Source: Roseateles_B sp041905785
GTDB lineage: Bacteria > Pseudomonadota > Gammaproteobacteria > Burkholderiales > Burkholderiaceae_C
Reading direction: 5' to 3'
NCBI GenBank assembly: GCA_041905785.1
Contig: JAYRKJ010000022.1
Location: 46,569 to 110,568, forward strand
Length of the DNA: 64,000 bases
Under the pieces are notes generated by a model. The model did not search any database and was not told where the DNA came from. It saw nothing but the letters and a program-made list of their open reading frames with translations. Below, one piece after another: positions 17,221 through 26,183 of this stretch. How positions within the stretch are numbered: position 1 is the first letter of the stretch; the number at the start of each line of letters is the position of its first letter. Both the position numbers and the translations under genes were made by a program.

Positions 17221-18413
17221 GAGCGGCGCAGGCTGGGCAGCAGGGCGGCCAGGCGCCGGACGGCTTCGTCCAGGTCCTCATCGCTGCTGGCGAAGGACAG
17301 GCGCAGGAAGCGCGAAGCCAGGGTGGGGCCGAAGTCGCGGCCCGGCGTCAGCGCGATCTGGGCACGGCGCATCAGCTCGAAGCTGAAGTCCCAGGCGTTG
17401 CTGCTGAACGCCGAGACGTCCATCCAGACGTAGAAGGCGCCGTCCGGCATCACGGGCACGTCCAGGCCCAGGGCGCGCAAGGCCGGCACGATGCGGTCGC
17501 GCCGGGCCTTGAGCACCCCGCGGCGGCGTTCGTACTCGGCCAGCGACTCGGGCTCGAAGCAGGCCAGTGCCGCATGCTGCGCAATGCTGGAGGGGCAGAT
17601 GAAGAGGTTCTGCGCCAGCTTCTCGACGGGGCCCACCAGCGCGGGCGGCAGCACCAGCCAGCCCAGGCGCCAGCCGGTCATGCCGAAGTACTTGGAGAAG
17701 CTGTTGATCGAAACGAGGTCCTCGCCCAGCGCCAGCGCGCTGTGGCCGTAGGCCTCCTCGTAGGACAGGCCCAGGTAGATCTCGTCGATCAGCGTGAGGC
17801 CGCCGCGCTGGCGCACCGCGGCCACGATGCGGGCCAGTTCGGCGGGTTCGATGGAGGTGCCCGTCGGGTTGCTGGGTGAGGCCAGTAGCACCGCGCGGGT
17901 GCGCTCGGTCCAGGCAGCTTGCACCTGTGCGCAGCTGGGCTGAAAACGCTGTTCGGCGCTGGCCGGCAGCAGCACGGCCTCGGCGTCCGCCGCCGCCACG
18001 AAATGACGGTTGCAGGGATAGCTGGGGTCCGGCATCAGGACCTGGTCCCCGCGCTCGAACAGAGCGAGGCTCACCAACTGCAAGGCGGCGGAAGCGCCGG
18101 CCGTGACCACGATGCGGGAGGCTGGCACGTCCAGCCCGAAATGCTGGCCGTACCAGCGGCTGATGGCCTCGCGCAGCGCCGGCAGGCCGGCTGCCGCGGT
18201 GTACTGGGTGCGGCCATCGGCAATGCAGCAGGCGGCAGCCTCGGCCACGCCGGGGCTGGCGCCGAAGTCCGGTTCGCCGATGTTCAGGTAGATCATGCGA
18301 CGCCCGCCCTGGGCAGGGTCGCACAGCGCCGTGCGGGCAAGCTCGTCGGCCGCCTTGGCGCATTCCATGACGTAGAAGGGATCGATACGATCCAGCCGCT
18401 GGGCCAGCTTCAT
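17217..18413 (-). CDS. PLP-dependent class I/II aminotransferase
   Basis: 398 residues. The fold type I pattern is clear: GEPDF near 46-50, TAGASAA (104-110), SPSNPTGT (179-186), DEIYLGLSYE, and the Schiff-base lysine K241 in SFSKYFGMTGWRLG; RLSF near the C-terminus binds the carboxylate. It belongs to the AspC/AlaT-like branch; the amino donor and acceptor cannot be fixed from sequence. It is in the operon between nusB and ybgC. Confidence 0.88.
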   Translation of the reverse strand: MKLAQRLDRIDPFYVMECAKAADELARTALCDPAQGGRRMIYLNIGEPDFGASPGVAEAAACCIADGRTQYTAAAGLPALREAISRWYGQHFGLDVPASRIVVTAGASAALQLVSLALFERGDQVLMPDPSYPCNRHFVAAADAEAVLLPASAEQRFQPSCAQVQAAWTERTRAVLLASPSNPTGTSIEPAELARIVAAVRQRGGLTLIDEIYLGLSYEEAYGHSALALGEDLVSINSFSKYFGMTGWRLGWLVLPPALVGPVEKLAQNLFICPSSIAQHAALACFEPESLAEYERRRGVLKARRDRIVPALRALGLDVPVMPDGAFYVWMDVSAFSSNAWDFSFELMRRAQIALTPGRDFGPTLASRFLRLSFASSDEDLDEAVRRLAALLPSLRRS

Positions 18414-18439
18414 CCGTGACAGCGCAGCTGAGTCTTGCT

Positions 18440-18955
18440 TCAGCGGGCCGGCTTGCGCTGGGCCTGCACTTCCAGCGGGCGCAGGTCCTCGGCGGCACGG
18501 TCCAGCACGCCGTTGACGTACTTGTGGCCGTCGGTGCCGCCAAAGGACTTGGCCAGCTCCACGGCCTCGTTGATCGCGACCTTGTAGGGGATGTCGATGC
18601 AGTGCTTGAGCTCGTAGGCCCCGAGCATCAGGATGCCGTGCTCGATGGGCGAGAGCTCGGTGGTCTTGCGGTCGACATGGCGGCCCAGCACGCCATCCAG
18701 GTCCGCGGCTTCATGTACGCTGCCGTTGAACAGAGCATCGAAGTGGCCCTTGTCGCACTTGTCGAAGCCCTGCTGTTCGCGCATATGGGCCTCAATGGCG
18801 CCGGGCTCATCACCGGTGACCAGCCACTGGTACAGGGCCTGCAGTGCGAACTCGCGTGAGCGACGGCGGGCAGACTTGGCGCCGGCGCGCTTCACAGCCG
18901 GCTTGCCGGCAGACTTGGATGCAGTGGGGGTGTGGGTCTTGTCGTTCATGCTCAC
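18440..18955 (-). CDS. nusB: Transcription antitermination factor NusB
   Basis: 171 residues with a basic, probably disordered N-terminal tail (about 35 residues), then the NusB fold: RRRSREFALQALYQWL, ELSPIEHGILMLGAYEL, PYKVAINEAVELAKSFGG, KYVNGVLD. It binds boxA RNA with S10. It overlaps the ribH stop by ATGA, the conserved ribH-nusB pairing. Confidence 0.94.
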   Translation of the reverse strand: MSMNDKTHTPTASKSAGKPAVKRAGAKSARRRSREFALQALYQWLVTGDEPGAIEAHMREQQGFDKCDKGHFDALFNGSVHEAADLDGVLGRHVDRKTTELSPIEHGILMLGAYELKHCIDIPYKVAINEAVELAKSFGGTDGHKYVNGVLDRAAEDLRPLEVQAQRKPAR

Positions 18956-19416
18956 TGCAATGCTTTCAGAAGATGGGCCATTTCGACGGCCACGCGCGCG
19001 GCGTCGGCGCCTTTCTCGGCGGCGCGTGCCCAGGCCTGGGCTTCGTTCTCGACGGTGAGAATCGCGTTGGCGATGGGCAGGTTGGCGTCCAGCGAGACGC
19101 GTGTGACACCCGCGCCGCTTTCGTTGGCCACCAGCTCGAAGTGGTAGGTCTCGCCGCGGATGATGCAGCCCAGCGCGATCAGGGCGTCGAAGCGCTCGCT
19201 GTCGGCCATGGTCTGAAGAGCGACCGGCACTTCCAGGGCGCCTGGCACGGTGACGTGCCGGATCTGATGGCCAGGCACGCCCATGGCAGCCAGCGCTTCC
19301 AGGCAGTTCTGGGCCAAGGTGTTGGTCAGCGTCTCGTTGAAGCGGGCCTGCACGATGCCGATGCGCAGGTTCTGGCCATCCAGGGCGGCCTGCTGTCCCT
19401 TGTCTGCTCCTTGCAT
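18952..19416 (-). CDS. ribH: 6,7-dimethyl-8-ribityllumazine synthase
   Basis: 154 residues from the ATG at 19416, seven bases after the upstream ribB stop, with AAGGAG ten bases before. Motifs: IGIVQARFNE, VPGALEVPVAL, LGCIIRGETYHFE. It condenses the ribityl-pyrimidinedione with the 4-carbon unit from RibB, the penultimate step of riboflavin synthesis. An in-frame start at 19464 would overlap ribB and is rejected. Confidence 0.94.
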   Translation of the reverse strand: MQGADKGQQAALDGQNLRIGIVQARFNETLTNTLAQNCLEALAAMGVPGHQIRHVTVPGALEVPVALQTMADSERFDALIALGCIIRGETYHFELVANESGAGVTRVSLDANLPIANAILTVENEAQAWARAAEKGADAARVAVEMAHLLKALQ

Positions 19417-19423
19417 GGGCTTC

Positions 19424-20545
19424 TTACTCCTTGTGGACGCTCGACGGAGCACCGTGTTGAGCACTCAGGAAGCCGGTGACTTCCAGACCATAGCCGGTCA
19501 TGCTGGGCATGCGGCGCGGGCTGCCCAGCAGCTTCATTCGGTGCACACCCAGCTCACGCAGGATCTGGGCACCGACGCCGTAGGTGCGCAGGTCCATGGC
19601 AGTGCCACGCAGGGCGGTACTCTCGCCGGACTCGAAGCGGCCCAGCAGCGCATCGGCGGCTTCTCCGCAGTTCAGCAGCACGGCCACACCGGCCGTGGAC
19701 TGCTTCAATGCGGCCAGGGCCTGAGGCAGCGGCCACGAATGCCCGCATTGGCCGGCATCCAGCAGATCCAGCGCGGAGAAGGGCTCGTGCACGCGCACCA
19801 GCACCTCGTCCGAAGGCTGCCACTGCCCATGGCTCAAAGCCAGGTGCACGGCGCCGGTACGGTCCTTGAAGACGCTGCAGTCGAAGCTGCCCTGGTGCGT
19901 CTGCATGCTGCGGCGGCTGACCAGTTGGACCAGCGACTCGTTGCGGCTGCGGTACTCGATCAGGTCGGCGATGGTGCCGATCTTGAGGCCATGCTCCTGG
20001 GCGAAGACCTCCAGGTCCGGCAGACGGGCCATGGTGCCATCGTCCTTCATGATCTCGCAGATCACAGCGGCTGGCGTGAGGCCGGCCATGCGGGACAGGT
20101 CGCAGCCGGCCTCGGTATGGCCTGCGCGCATCAGCACGCCGCCGTCCTGGGCCTGCAGGGGGAAGATGTGGCCGGGCTGGACCAGGTCGCGGGCCTCTGC
20201 ATTCTTGGCTACGGCGGCCTGCACGGTACGGGCGCGGTCGGCCGCGGAGATGCCGGTCGTGACGCCGGTGGCAGCCTCGATGGACACGGTGAAGGCCGTG
20301 CCGTGCTGGGTGCCGTTGCGGGTGGCCATGGGCGGCAGCTGCAGGCGCTCGCAACGCTCGCGGGTCAGCGTCAGGCAGATCAGGCCGCGGCCGAACTTGG
20401 CCATGAAGTTGATGGCTTCCGGCGTGACGTGATCGGCGGCCAGGACGAGGTCACCCTCGTTCTCGCGGTCTTCTTCGTCGACCAGGATGACCATGCGGCC
20501 GGCGGCCAACTCGGCGACCAGCTCGGGGACAGGAGAGATAGGCAT
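19424..20545 (-). CDS. ribB: 3,4-dihydroxy-2-butanone-4-phosphate synthase with degenerate GTP cyclohydrolase II domain
   Basis: 373 residues. The RibB half is intact: DEEDRENEGD at 23-32, RNGTQHGTAFTVSIEA, RAGHTEAGCDLSRMAG. The C-terminal half keeps RibA-like outlines (YGVGAQILRELGV near the end) but lacks the zinc-binding cysteine cluster that follows RVHEPFSALDLL in real GTP cyclohydrolase II, so it should be inactive for that step (the RibBX form known from betaproteobacteria). The 169 bases between this start and the ribD stop contain no gene and no recognisable FMN riboswitch. Confidence 0.9.
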   Translation of the reverse strand: MPISPVPELVAELAAGRMVILVDEEDRENEGDLVLAADHVTPEAINFMAKFGRGLICLTLTRERCERLQLPPMATRNGTQHGTAFTVSIEAATGVTTGISAADRARTVQAAVAKNAEARDLVQPGHIFPLQAQDGGVLMRAGHTEAGCDLSRMAGLTPAAVICEIMKDDGTMARLPDLEVFAQEHGLKIGTIADLIEYRSRNESLVQLVSRRSMQTHQGSFDCSVFKDRTGAVHLALSHGQWQPSDEVLVRVHEPFSALDLLDAGQCGHSWPLPQALAALKQSTAGVAVLLNCGEAADALLGRFESGESTALRGTAMDLRTYGVGAQILRELGVHRMKLLGSPRRMPSMTGYGLEVTGFLSAQHGAPSSVHKE

Positions 20546-20714
20546 AGGGGCGGATTGTAGAGGGGCGGGGCCACCATCCGGTGTTTCCCGAGGGCAGGGC
20601 TCGAACTGTTGCTGAGGTGTCGCACCCAGGCGGCCCTGCAGGCATGCCAAGCCCGCGGCGCCTGGCGCCAGGATCGGCCACGCCTGGAGCACATGGGGCG
20701 CAGGTCCCTGGGGT

Positions 20715-21836
20715 TCAGAAGCCCAGCTCGGCGCGGCGCAGGCGCAAACGCAGATCGGTCTCGATCTGGACGGTCTCCAGCCATTGGAAACGCGGAGCCG
20801 CCGACAGCTCGGGCAAGGTGCCCAGCGCCGCCATGCCGCGACCGTCACCCAGCAGCGTGGGAGCCAGGTACAGCAGCAGTTCGTCCACCAGTCCGGACTT
20901 CAGCAGGGCGGCGTTGAGTGTCGCGCCTGCCTCGACGTGCAGCTCGTTGACGCCACGCTGCCCCAGTTTCCGCAGCAGGGCTTCCAGATCCACCTGCTGG
21001 CCACCTGGCAGGGACAGCAGCTCGACGCCCTCGGGCCAGGCCGTGCCTGAGGTGGCCGCCGCATGGACCAGCAAGACCCGGCCCGGTGGCTGAAGGATGC
21101 GCGCGGTGTTGGGCGTCTGCAGGCGGGAGTCCGCAATCACGCGCAACGGTTGCAGCGGTGGCTCAGCGGGGAGGCTCAGACGGACATCCAGGCGGGGATC
21201 ATCGTCGCGCACCGTGCCCACGCCGGTGAGGATGGCCCCTGCGCGCTGTCGCCACCGCAGCCCGTCCTGGCGCGCGGCCGGGCCGGTGATCCACTGGCTG
21301 CGGCCATCTGGCAACGCGGTACGGCCATCCAGGCTGGCGGCGATCTTCATACGGACAAAGGGCCGGCCTCGCACCATGCGGCTCAGGAAGCCGATGTTGA
21401 TCTCCCGGGCTTCCGATGCGCCCAGGCCCAGTTCGCAGGCAATCCCGGCGGCCTGCAGATACGCCTGTCCCTTGCCGGCCACCAGGGGGTTCGGGTCGAG
21501 CAGGGCGATGCGCACGTGCCCGACGCCGGCGGCGGCCAATGCTTCGCAACAGGGGGGTGTCCGGCCATGGTGGGCGCAGGGCTCCAGGGTGACGTAAACC
21601 TGGGCGCCGGCCAAGGCATGGCCGCGCGCGCGCGCGTCTCGCAAAGCCATGACTTCGGCATGCGGGCCGCCCGCCTGCTGGGTGTGGCCGCTGCCCAGCA
21701 GACGTCCCTGGGCATCAGTGATCACGCAGCCGACGCGCGGATTGGGATCGCTGAGCCCGATGGCATGGCGGGACAGCGCCAGGGCCAGCTGCATGGCTTC
21801 GGCGGGTGAGAGAAGGCGGTCTGTGTCGGTACTCAA
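20715..21836 (-). CDS. ribD: Bifunctional riboflavin biosynthesis deaminase/reductase RibD
   Basis: 373 residues. The N-terminal deaminase has the zinc motifs HAEV (59-62) and PCAHHGRTPPC (C87, C96). The reductase half begins near 155 (RPFVRMKIAASLDGRTA) and holds the NADPH-binding region and HVEAGATLNAALL. It converts the GTP-derived pyrimidine to the ribityl intermediate. Downstream is ribB; riboflavin synthase (ribE), usually next to ribD in this order, is absent here. Confidence 0.93.
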   Translation of the reverse strand: MSTDTDRLLSPAEAMQLALALSRHAIGLSDPNPRVGCVITDAQGRLLGSGHTQQAGGPHAEVMALRDARARGHALAGAQVYVTLEPCAHHGRTPPCCEALAAAGVGHVRIALLDPNPLVAGKGQAYLQAAGIACELGLGASEAREINIGFLSRMVRGRPFVRMKIAASLDGRTALPDGRSQWITGPAARQDGLRWRQRAGAILTGVGTVRDDDPRLDVRLSLPAEPPLQPLRVIADSRLQTPNTARILQPPGRVLLVHAAATSGTAWPEGVELLSLPGGQQVDLEALLRKLGQRGVNELHVEAGATLNAALLKSGLVDELLLYLAPTLLGDGRGMAALGTLPELSAAPRFQWLETVQIETDLRLRLRRAELGF

Positions 21837-21937
21837 GATGAAAGGCCGTCGGCCCCCTCAGGGCCATGGCCGTGCGGTAGGGGTTTGCAATGAGGCGGAG
21901 GATAGCGCGGACATACCCGGCTGGCGCCTTGCGGCGC

Positions 21938-23296
21938 TCATGTGGGCGGCTGGTGGCTGACGGTGCCGGTATCCAGCAAGCGGCCGAGGGCGGGGTCTTC
22001 GGGCAGGCCCGAAGGGCAGGGGCGTCCAGCGCGGATCACCAGGAAGTTCTGTTGCGTCAAGTGGCCGTCCACGTCCTGGTAGAGCGCCGGGTGTTCGATG
22101 TTGGCGATGCGGCCGTCGCGGTTGTGATCGGCACTGTAGCGGCACACGCGGTACACACGCAGATCGGCTGCCACGCCGCTCAGCTCGCTGCGCCCTGTCC
22201 AACGCTGATCTCGTGCGCGTGGATAGACCAGGCAGTGGTAGCTGACTGCAGCCAGCTTGCGCGCCACGGCACCGGCCGCATTGCTGGCGCAGTGCGGCGG
22301 CGCAGGCGAAGCCGCTGCTTCGCTCAGCAGCAGGCTGATGCCCACCGGCAACGCACTGGAGTGCGGGGCTCCCGGGTCCGGGGCATCGCTCAGATCGAAG
22401 CGAATCAAGCCACTGAGGAGCAGCGCTCCGCCGCCGGCCATGCGGGACTTGCAGTCCGCCATGTCGGCGGCACGCAGATCGTCGACGCTGCGCCCTCCGA
22501 GCTCGCACAGGCCCTGCACCTGCCCCGTGTATGCATTCAGCAGCCATGCGATGGACAGGCCGGCATCGGGCTGGAAGACCAGCCAGCCTGGGCTCAGTTC
22601 TCGGGCGGAAGCGGGAATCGCCGCATGCCGTCCGGCCACGCGAGCCAGGTCGCCCGAGGTTTGCGGACTCAGTGCCAGGAGGGCCATGGACGGGTCCACG
22701 GTGCCCATGCGGACCGGCCAGCGAAGCACTTGCCACTGGCCGAAGCGATCTTGCCAGCGCAGCTGCAGGTTCAGGTCGTCCAGCGAGCCGCCGCCGCTGG
22801 GCCTGATCCGCTGCTGGAAGTAGTAGCGGCTGTTGTCCAGGTCCTGATGCCATTCCACGCCTTCCTCAGCGTCCAGTGCTTTCGCAGGGCCGGTGCTGCC
22901 AAATGCGGCGACGGCCCGCTCTGTCGCGCCGACGACCGCACCTCCTGCGCCATCGCCTGCTCTATCGCTGGCCCCGCCGCTGGCCGCGTCTCTGGCCGAG
23001 TCGCTCACTCCATGGGTGCCCGTGCCGTCGACCACAGCGTCCACCGAGTCCATGCGGTCGCCCGGCGGGCGCGCCCTCAGACGTTCGACATGGGCTTCCG
23101 CCAGGACAGCTGCCGCGGCACGTTCGCGCGCAAAATCGCCATGCGCTCGCAGCGAGGACTGGCTCTTGAGCAACAGAACCATGCCGATGCTCAGGATCAG
23201 GCTGGCCAGCAGTGCCTCGGTCAGCCCCAAGCCGGCGATGCCGTGTCTGTAGGGCCGGCGATGCGCGCTCACTGGCGCGGGGGTCGGTCTTGACAT
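21938..23296 (-). CDS. pilV: Type IV pilus modification protein PilV-like minor pilin
   Basis: 452 residues from the ATG at 23296, which has GGAGG eight bases upstream; an earlier ATG at 23341 overlapping pilX is possible. The N-terminus carries GLGLTEALLASLILSIGMVLLLKSQ, a PilV-type prepilin region with E at position +5, then ARERAAAAVLAEAHVERL. A low-complexity Ser/Ala/Gly/Asp stretch (about 85-125) precedes a large cysteine-bearing domain. PilV proteins are normally under 200 residues, so this one is much enlarged, perhaps an adhesive tip domain. Confidence 0.75.
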   Translation of the reverse strand: MSRPTPAPVSAHRRPYRHGIAGLGLTEALLASLILSIGMVLLLKSQSSLRAHGDFARERAAAAVLAEAHVERLRARPPGDRMDSVDAVVDGTGTHGVSDSARDAASGGASDRAGDGAGGAVVGATERAVAAFGSTGPAKALDAEEGVEWHQDLDNSRYYFQQRIRPSGGGSLDDLNLQLRWQDRFGQWQVLRWPVRMGTVDPSMALLALSPQTSGDLARVAGRHAAIPASARELSPGWLVFQPDAGLSIAWLLNAYTGQVQGLCELGGRSVDDLRAADMADCKSRMAGGGALLLSGLIRFDLSDAPDPGAPHSSALPVGISLLLSEAAASPAPPHCASNAAGAVARKLAAVSYHCLVYPRARDQRWTGRSELSGVAADLRVYRVCRYSADHNRDGRIANIEHPALYQDVDGHLTQQNFLVIRAGRPCPSGLPEDPALGRLLDTGTVSHQPPT

Positions 23297-23337
23297 GGTG
23301 AGGTCCTCCGCAGCATTCGGCTTGTGCGGCTCTGGGC

Positions 23338-24690
23338 TCATGGCGTCCAGCCGCCAGGCAGGCGCACCCAGGTACCGCGGAGGTCGGCCAGGCGGTGCAG
23401 GACGGGCGCGTCGTGGATGATCTGCACGCGGCCTGCAAGGGTGCTTGCGCCAGCGCTGAGCAAGGCGCCTTCGATGCGAATGGCACCCGCGGCGGGCTCC
23501 ATCCTGAGGGCGCTGTGGCTGTAAAGCAGGCCCGTGAGCTGCAGGCCTGCCGTGAGCTCCAAAGGCTCGTCGCAAATGATGAGCACAGGGCTGTCACGGC
23601 TTCCGAGTTTCAGCGGGCTGCGCAGTCGCAGCGGTCCCTGGATCCACAACCATGCATGCCCGCCGCGCACCCGGGATGCCAGCGCGGCGCTGCAGTCCTC
23701 GGTGCCACGGCAGTCCACCACGGACAGGCCGGCACGGTGGCGGTAGGCTTCGGGCGCAAGGCCGAAGAAAAGCTGGAAGAAGTGCGCCGGCGGCAAGGCG
23801 AGGTCCGCTGCATTGCTGCGGACCAGCGCCCCGCCCGTGCTGCCTGGCGGCCCCAGCACATGACCGTCGGCGCCCAGGACATCTCCGCCTGACTGAAGCA
23901 CCCAGGCGCTGTCCTGGTCCGGAGGCATGGCCAGGCCGGCGTGCTCGCCTGAAATCGCACGCAGATCCACCGCCCCTGCAGCGGTCAAGGCACTGGATGG
24001 CGCCTGGGCCAACGCCGAGGCCAGCACCACGAGCTGGGACTGGGCCTGTGGTGGTGGCGGGCTGGATGCGGGTGTGCCCGGCAGCTCGCAACTGGTCTGA
24101 CCCTCGGCGCAGGACTGGACCAGCAGACGCAGCGTTCGGCGCCGCCAGGCCGCGGCATCGGCACGCTCCTTGCCTTGGAACTCCAGGCTGAAGCGCGGGA
24201 GCCGGTCGATGTAAGTCGTGCCGGAGTCCGCGCCCGATCCCCTGTAGCCCACCGCCCTGACAGCAGCCGGAATGGCTGAGGCGGCCGGTGGCCTTGCCTC
24301 AGGGCAGTGGCAACGCCAGTGCGCATCGTCGTTGATGCTGCAGACAAAGGGCAGCCCCTGCCAGGGTGCGCGCACACGCCGGTGTCCCTTGTCGCTGGTG
24401 TCCGCCAGGCTTTCGGCAAAGGCGGGGCCCGGACCGCCGCTCGGCTCGCAACTGCCGGCCAGGGCCGGACTGTTGAGCAGCTGCAATCCCCAGTCCAGCC
24501 CACTTTCCTGCAGGCTCTGGCGCTGATGCCCCTGGACCAGCGCTTCGCTGCTCATCAGATCGCCGTGCAGCACCCTGGCGCTGAGCAATGCCGCCATGCC
24601 CATCAGCAGGAGCAGGACCATCAGCGTGGCCAGCGTGGCAGAGCCGCTGCAGAGGCGGTCCGAGTGACGTGGGGCAGGGATGTTCAGCAT
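23338..24690 (-). CDS. pilX: PilX-like minor pilin assembly protein
   Basis: 450 residues. The ATG at 24690 overlaps the pilW stop by seven bases. SGSATLATLMVLLLLMGMAALLS gives the N-terminal helix (with the G-S-A-T-L start typical of PilX, which lacks the usual E5), followed by HQRQSLQESGLDWGLQLLN, the PilX helix. The remainder (PilX is usually about 200 residues) is long and cysteine-containing and ends with beta-rich sequence (LTAGLQLTGLLYSHSALRM, AIRIEGALLS) resembling polymer-forming solenoid repeats. Called by operon position plus the N-terminus. Confidence 0.72.
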   Translation of the reverse strand: MLNIPAPRHSDRLCSGSATLATLMVLLLLMGMAALLSARVLHGDLMSSEALVQGHQRQSLQESGLDWGLQLLNSPALAGSCEPSGGPGPAFAESLADTSDKGHRRVRAPWQGLPFVCSINDDAHWRCHCPEARPPAASAIPAAVRAVGYRGSGADSGTTYIDRLPRFSLEFQGKERADAAAWRRRTLRLLVQSCAEGQTSCELPGTPASSPPPPQAQSQLVVLASALAQAPSSALTAAGAVDLRAISGEHAGLAMPPDQDSAWVLQSGGDVLGADGHVLGPPGSTGGALVRSNAADLALPPAHFFQLFFGLAPEAYRHRAGLSVVDCRGTEDCSAALASRVRGGHAWLWIQGPLRLRSPLKLGSRDSPVLIICDEPLELTAGLQLTGLLYSHSALRMEPAAGAIRIEGALLSAGASTLAGRVQIIHDAPVLHRLADLRGTWVRLPGGWTP

Positions 24691-25547
24691 GGCGTGGCGG
24701 TGCTGGCAGGCATGACGAGCTGGTCGTTGCGAACATGGATGCTGCTGCGAAGGCTGCGCACGGTGCCGGCGTCCAGTCGCGACTGGCCCACGAGCAGCAC
24801 GCGCAGGGCCTGGCCCTGCAATTGGGCGTCGCAAGTCCGAATGGCGGCCGCGCAGGCGCAGGACCGAGGCAGCGTGCGGGTCGCAGTGTCCAGATGCAGT
24901 TCCAGGCGGGTGAAACGGACAGTGGCACTGTCGCTCCACGGCTGCCAGCTGCGTTCCAGCAGGTATTGCAGTTGCGCACCTTGCAGGCGGAAGCCCCGGT
25001 CGATGCGCCGACTGGCTTCACTGCGGTCCGAGCGGACATAGTTCAGGCTGAGGCCGTTGCCTTCGGCTCCTGGTGCAGCGGGCTTTCCATCCAGCAACAG
25101 TTGCAGGCTGGGTGCACCGTCCATGACGGCGGGCGAACTGCCGGGTTCGGGCATGTGCTCATGGGCCGTTGCCAAGGCGCCGCTGCGGCTTATTTCATGC
25201 CGCATCATGGCCATGGCGTTGCGCAGATCCTGCTGTAGCAAGGTTTCCGCGAGCAGGCGCTTGTGCTCGCGCAGCTGACTGAGCATGAGCCCCCCCGCGG
25301 CGGCACACAGGAACAGTCCCAGCCCCATGCCCAACAGCAGGTCCACCAGCGTCCAGCCCTTGCACAGGCGACGACGAAGGCGAGGTGCGGTGGCGGTGGC
25401 GGTGGCGGTGGCGGTGGCGGTGGCGGTGGCGGTGGCGGACGGCCTCGCCTGAGGTTGAAAGGCGTGACCCCTGTCGCACCCCAGGCTCGCGGGGGCGCCG
25501 ACTCTCGTGGCGCTGCGCTCGATGCTTGGCATGGGTGGCTGTCTCAT
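24684..25547 (-). CDS. pilW: PilW-like minor pilin with long leader and Ala-Thr repeat
   Basis: About 287 residues if translation starts at 25547; ATG at 25532 is possible. The prepilin site is CKG followed by WTLVDLLLGMGLGLFLC, with W for F and D for E5. The stretch before it is about 60 residues, far longer than normal leaders, and contains eight Ala-Thr dipeptides encoded by a hexanucleotide repeat. After the helix, LLQQDLRNAMAMMRHEISRSG is the PilW/GspJ signature. The gene sits between the pilE-like gene and pilX. Confidence 0.75.
   Translation of the reverse strand: MRQPPMPSIERSATRVGAPASLGCDRGHAFQPQARPSATATATATATATATATAPRLRRRLCKGWTLVDLLLGMGLGLFLCAAAGGLMLSQLREHKRLLAETLLQQDLRNAMAMMRHEISRSGALATAHEHMPEPGSSPAVMDGAPSLQLLLDGKPAAPGAEGNGLSLNYVRSDRSEASRRIDRGFRLQGAQLQYLLERSWQPWSDSATVRFTRLELHLDTATRTLPRSCACAAAIRTCDAQLQGQALRVLLVGQSRLDAGTVRSLRSSIHVRNDQLVMPASTATPC
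25389..25436. repeat. Perfect hexanucleotide microsatellite, 8 copies of GGTGGC
   Basis: Eight uninterrupted copies of GGTGGC on the plus strand (GCCACC sense) lie within pilW and encode (Ala-Thr)8. Because the unit is six bases, slippage would change the length of the leader by two residues per copy without breaking the frame. Confidence 0.95.
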
Positions 25548-25557
25548 GACGGCGTTC

Positions 25558-26049
25558 TCATCGTGGCCAGCACACGGTGCTGGGCGCACCGGTCTTGTCC
25601 TGCGCGCTATGCGTGAGTTCACGGCCCCTCAGACTCAAGCGCAATTCCGCGCAGGCCTGGTCATGGGCCTGGGCGCTGCCCACTCGTGGTACGGCCAGGG
25701 CGATGAAGCCCTGGCGGAAGGGTTCATCGCCGGCGCCGTCTTCAGCGCTCTTGGGTAGATCCAGCAGACGCAGCTGGTAGTGCTGCAAGGGGTCGTGGCC
25801 CAGTCCCAACTCGGCCAGGCTCCCGGCATAGTGCTTGTGCGTGCTGCGGTAGCGCGACTGCGCCGCGAGCACCGCGGTCAGGGCTGTCTGGGCCTCACTG
25901 CGGCGGGCCTTTTGCAGCTGTGCCTGGAACTGGGGCCAGGCAAGGGCAGCCAGCACAGCGATGATGGACAAGGCGGTCATGATTTCGATGAGGCTCAGGC
26001 CGCGAGTGCGATGCCGCTGGCCAGGGAGGGGCGTCGGGTGCATGGACAT
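25558..26049 (-). CDS. pilE: PilE-like type IV pilin/minor pilin
   Basis: 163 residues from the ATG at 26049 (second ATG at 26043; no strong ribosome site). RTRGLSLIEIMTALSIIAVLAALAWP is a class III prepilin region. The following helix (ARRSEAQTALTAVLAAQSRYRS) and the end (ACAELRLSL then a terminal C-W) match the PilE/ComP minor pilin layout with a C-terminal disulfide. It lies after fimT in the minor-pilin operon. Confidence 0.82.
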   Translation of the reverse strand: MSMHPTPLPGQRHRTRGLSLIEIMTALSIIAVLAALAWPQFQAQLQKARRSEAQTALTAVLAAQSRYRSTHKHYAGSLAELGLGHDPLQHYQLRLLDLPKSAEDGAGDEPFRQGFIALAVPRVGSAQAHDQACAELRLSLRGRELTHSAQDKTGAPSTVCWPR

Positions 26050-26183
26050 GGTGCTTGTTGCGGATGCGCGATGAAGTGCGTCGTGGTGGCTCAAGTGAAT
26101 GGGCCCTGCGTAGGGCGCAAGGGCGAGCGAGGCAATCTGCACGGTGATCGGCGCATGCCGACACAGTGCCAATCGCGGCAGCC

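Noticed and set aside
20546..20714. FMN riboswitch before ribB
   Set aside because: None of the conserved FMN riboswitch blocks could be found on the minus strand of this gap.
25389..25436. CRISPR or VNTR array
   Set aside because: The unit is six bases without spacers and lies in a coding frame, so it is a simple microsatellite.
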